A stretch of 64,000 bases of DNA from Panonychus citri (Eukaryota > Arthropoda > Arachnida > Trombidiformes > Tetranychidae): assembly GCF_014898815.1 (NCBI RefSeq), contig NW_026515546.1, positions 4,597,001 to 4,661,000 on the forward strand, given 5' to 3'. This document shows, in pieces, positions 62,810-64,000 of the stretch. A model generated the notes under the pieces. The model saw only the letters and a list, made by a program, of their open reading frames with translations, had not been told where the DNA came from and ran no database searches. Numbering within the stretch: position 1 is the first letter of the stretch; every line of letters begins with the position of its first letter. The translations under genes and the position numbers were made by a program.

Positions 62810-63146
62810 TTCAATCAAATCTAAATAAACTTGTGAACCAAAAAAATCCAAACAAATTAAATAAAACCAATTAATTAATTTCTGCGTAATTGTAAACAAT
62901 CAAAATCTTTCATTTGAATGGAAAAAAATTTCCAAAAACCATTTAGTACAATAAACGAACTCTAGATGGCGAAACAATCGAATTAGAATTTGTGTTTACA
63001 AAAAAAAATTTGTTTTCTATTCTCTCGATTGATCATTTAATTGAGGTTGGAATTTTTTTCTTCCATAATCTTGTTAATTATTTTCGCCTTTCCGATTAAA
63101 TTAATTTATTTTTTTTCTGTGAATTGACTTTGTGCTTATTGAGAGT
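62810..63146. promoter_or_regulatory. Bidirectional promoter of SDHAF2 and TFIIE-beta
   Basis: 337 bp between divergent start codons of two housekeeping genes. It contains TAGATGGCG on the plus strand at 62963-62971, near the middle, and has no obvious TATA box, as expected for a dispersed housekeeping promoter. Confidence 0.6.
62963..62971 (+). promoter_or_regulatory. TAGATGGCG element in the SDHAF2/TFIIE-beta promoter
   Basis: Plus-strand CTCTAGATGGCGAAAC, about 155 bp from the SDHAF2 start and 176 bp from the TFIIE-beta start. Confidence 0.45.
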
Positions 63147-63995
63147 ATGGATCCTGCTCTGTTGAAAGCTCGAGAAGCTTTTAAAAAGAAAGCGTTTGCC
63201 ACACCAGTGATCGAAGCTAAAAGGCCTGTGACTTCAAATCAAGAGAGTGGAAAAGAATCAAATAAAAAGCCTCGTAAATCGGCTCCAGCTCCGGTTGCCG
63301 AGAAAACCTTTGACTTCAAGAAATACAAGCCATCTTCTAATGCTAATTTTGCCTGTTTGGCTAAGATTGTCAAGTATATGAAACAACGATACCTTGATGG
63401 TGACAATGAACCTCTTACATTGGAGGATATGTTAGATGAAACAAATCAATTGGATTTGGCACCAAGACAGAGACAATGGCTCGCAACTGAAGCTCTCAAA
63501 AATAACCCTAAAGTGGATATAACTGAAGATGGACAGAAATATTTCTACAAGCCAACATTTCCATTGAAAGATAAAAAATCTCTACTCCGGTTATTAGATA
63601 AATATGATCAAAGAGGACAAGGAGGTATTCCATTGGAGGATATTCAAGAATCTCTTCCAAATGCTGATAGGTGTATTAAAGCTCTTGGAGAGGCGATCAT
63701 TATGTTAACAAGGCCAACGGATAAGAAGAAAATTCTCTACTATAATGATAGATCGATCCAGTTTAAGGTTGATGATGAGTTTCAGAAATTTTGGAGAACC
63801 GCTGCCGTTGATGGTTTAGATGATGCAAAGATCGAAGAGTATTTAGAAAAACATGGAATCACCTCAATGAAAGATGTCGGTGGTAAAAACTCAACTCCAA
63901 TGCAGAAAAGGAAAAAACCAACATCCAAGAAACCAAGGAACTTTAAGAAACACAATGAACACATGGGAGATATACTTCAAGATTATAATGGTTAA
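63147..63995 (+). CDS. GTF2E2: General transcription factor IIE, beta subunit
   Basis: Single-exon gene of 282 aa, start MDPALLKAREAFKKKA. Residues about 60-140 form the TFIIE-beta core winged helix (ANFACLAKIVKYMKQRYLDG, then EDMLDETNQLDLAPRQRQWL). A second winged helix follows (PLKDKKSLLRLLDKYDQRG, PNADRCIKALGEAIIMLTRP), and the tail is basic (KRKKPTSKKPRNFKKHNEH), as in other animals. With TFIIE-alpha it recruits and regulates TFIIH at RNA polymerase II promoters. The start was placed at the ATG after an in-frame GTG because family members begin with MDP. The stop is six bases from the window end. Confidence 0.93.
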   Translation: MDPALLKAREAFKKKAFATPVIEAKRPVTSNQESGKESNKKPRKSAPAPVAEKTFDFKKYKPSSNANFACLAKIVKYMKQRYLDGDNEPLTLEDMLDETNQLDLAPRQRQWLATEALKNNPKVDITEDGQKYFYKPTFPLKDKKSLLRLLDKYDQRGQGGIPLEDIQESLPNADRCIKALGEAIIMLTRPTDKKKILYYNDRSIQFKVDDEFQKFWRTAAVDGLDDAKIEEYLEKHGITSMKDVGGKNSTPMQKRKKPTSKKPRNFKKHNEHMGDILQDYNG

Positions 63996-64000
63996 ATTGT

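Noticed and set aside
1..64000. CRISPR arrays, bacterial operons or a prophage
   Set aside because: The window is spliced eukaryotic DNA. The repeats are dinucleotide and trinucleotide microsatellites without spacers.
1..64000. Transposon coding sequence
   Set aside because: No reverse transcriptase, integrase or transposase motif was seen in the translations, and no clear terminal repeats were found by eye. Noncoding elements cannot be excluded.

Overview
This is an arthropod nuclear genome window. The DNA is AT-rich, dense in (GA)n/(TC)n and (ATC)n microsatellites, with short GT-AG introns inside genes and a few multi-kilobase introns. The gene content (chitin-binding proteins with a six-cysteine peritrophin-A domain, an E93-type Pipsqueak-domain factor, apolipoprotein D-like lipocalins, a short ABCC/MRP transporter, a divergent DEG/ENaC channel) suggests a chelicerate, most likely a plant-feeding mite such as a spider mite. 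That placement is inference from gene style and was not tested by search.

0-31.5 kb: two paralogous secreted chitin-binding genes lie in tandem on the minus strand. Gene 1 (CDS 823-5608) has four coding exons and encodes 554 aa. Gene 2 (CDS 11456-27286) has seven coding exons and would encode about 2,419 aa, but only if one apparent base deletion is allowed for. Both begin with a 72-nt signal-peptide exon behind a long 5' UTR intron, and both have a matching TATA/initiator promoter (about 9.97-10.00 kb and 28.84-28.88 kb). The duplication includes about 2 kb of noncoding DNA, with one almost unchanged block of about 95 bp in the first intron. An inverted chimeric pseudogene on the plus strand (29.95-31.48 kb) is built from separate pieces of gene 2.

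31.9-41.4 kb: a 14-exon ABCC4-like transporter on the plus strand (31908-37318) that carries an apparent one-base frameshift; a head-to-head pair of lipocalins (37632-38470 minus, 38718-39605 plus) sharing a 247-bp promoter; and an intronless DEG/ENaC-like channel (39800-41362 minus).

42.2-56.8 kb: an E93/Eip93F (MBLK-1) homologue on the minus strand, with two Pipsqueak helix-turn-helix domains, a CtBP-type PLDLS motif and a conserved upstream N-terminal module at 50.2-50.9 kb. Its introns and upstream DNA are loaded with GA tracts.

56.8-64 kb: housekeeping genes. A JADE-family PHD-finger protein (56842-61309 plus, 11 coding exons), then a divergent pair, SDHAF2 (62315-62809 minus) and TFIIE-beta (63147-63995 plus), sharing a 337-bp promoter.

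The themes are a local duplication of cuticle or peritrophic-matrix genes with preserved promoter and intronic regulatory DNA, a recent shuffled copy of one of them, and a recurring TAGATGGCG element found mostly near promoters. No mobile element with recognisable coding capacity, RNA gene or CRISPR array was seen.
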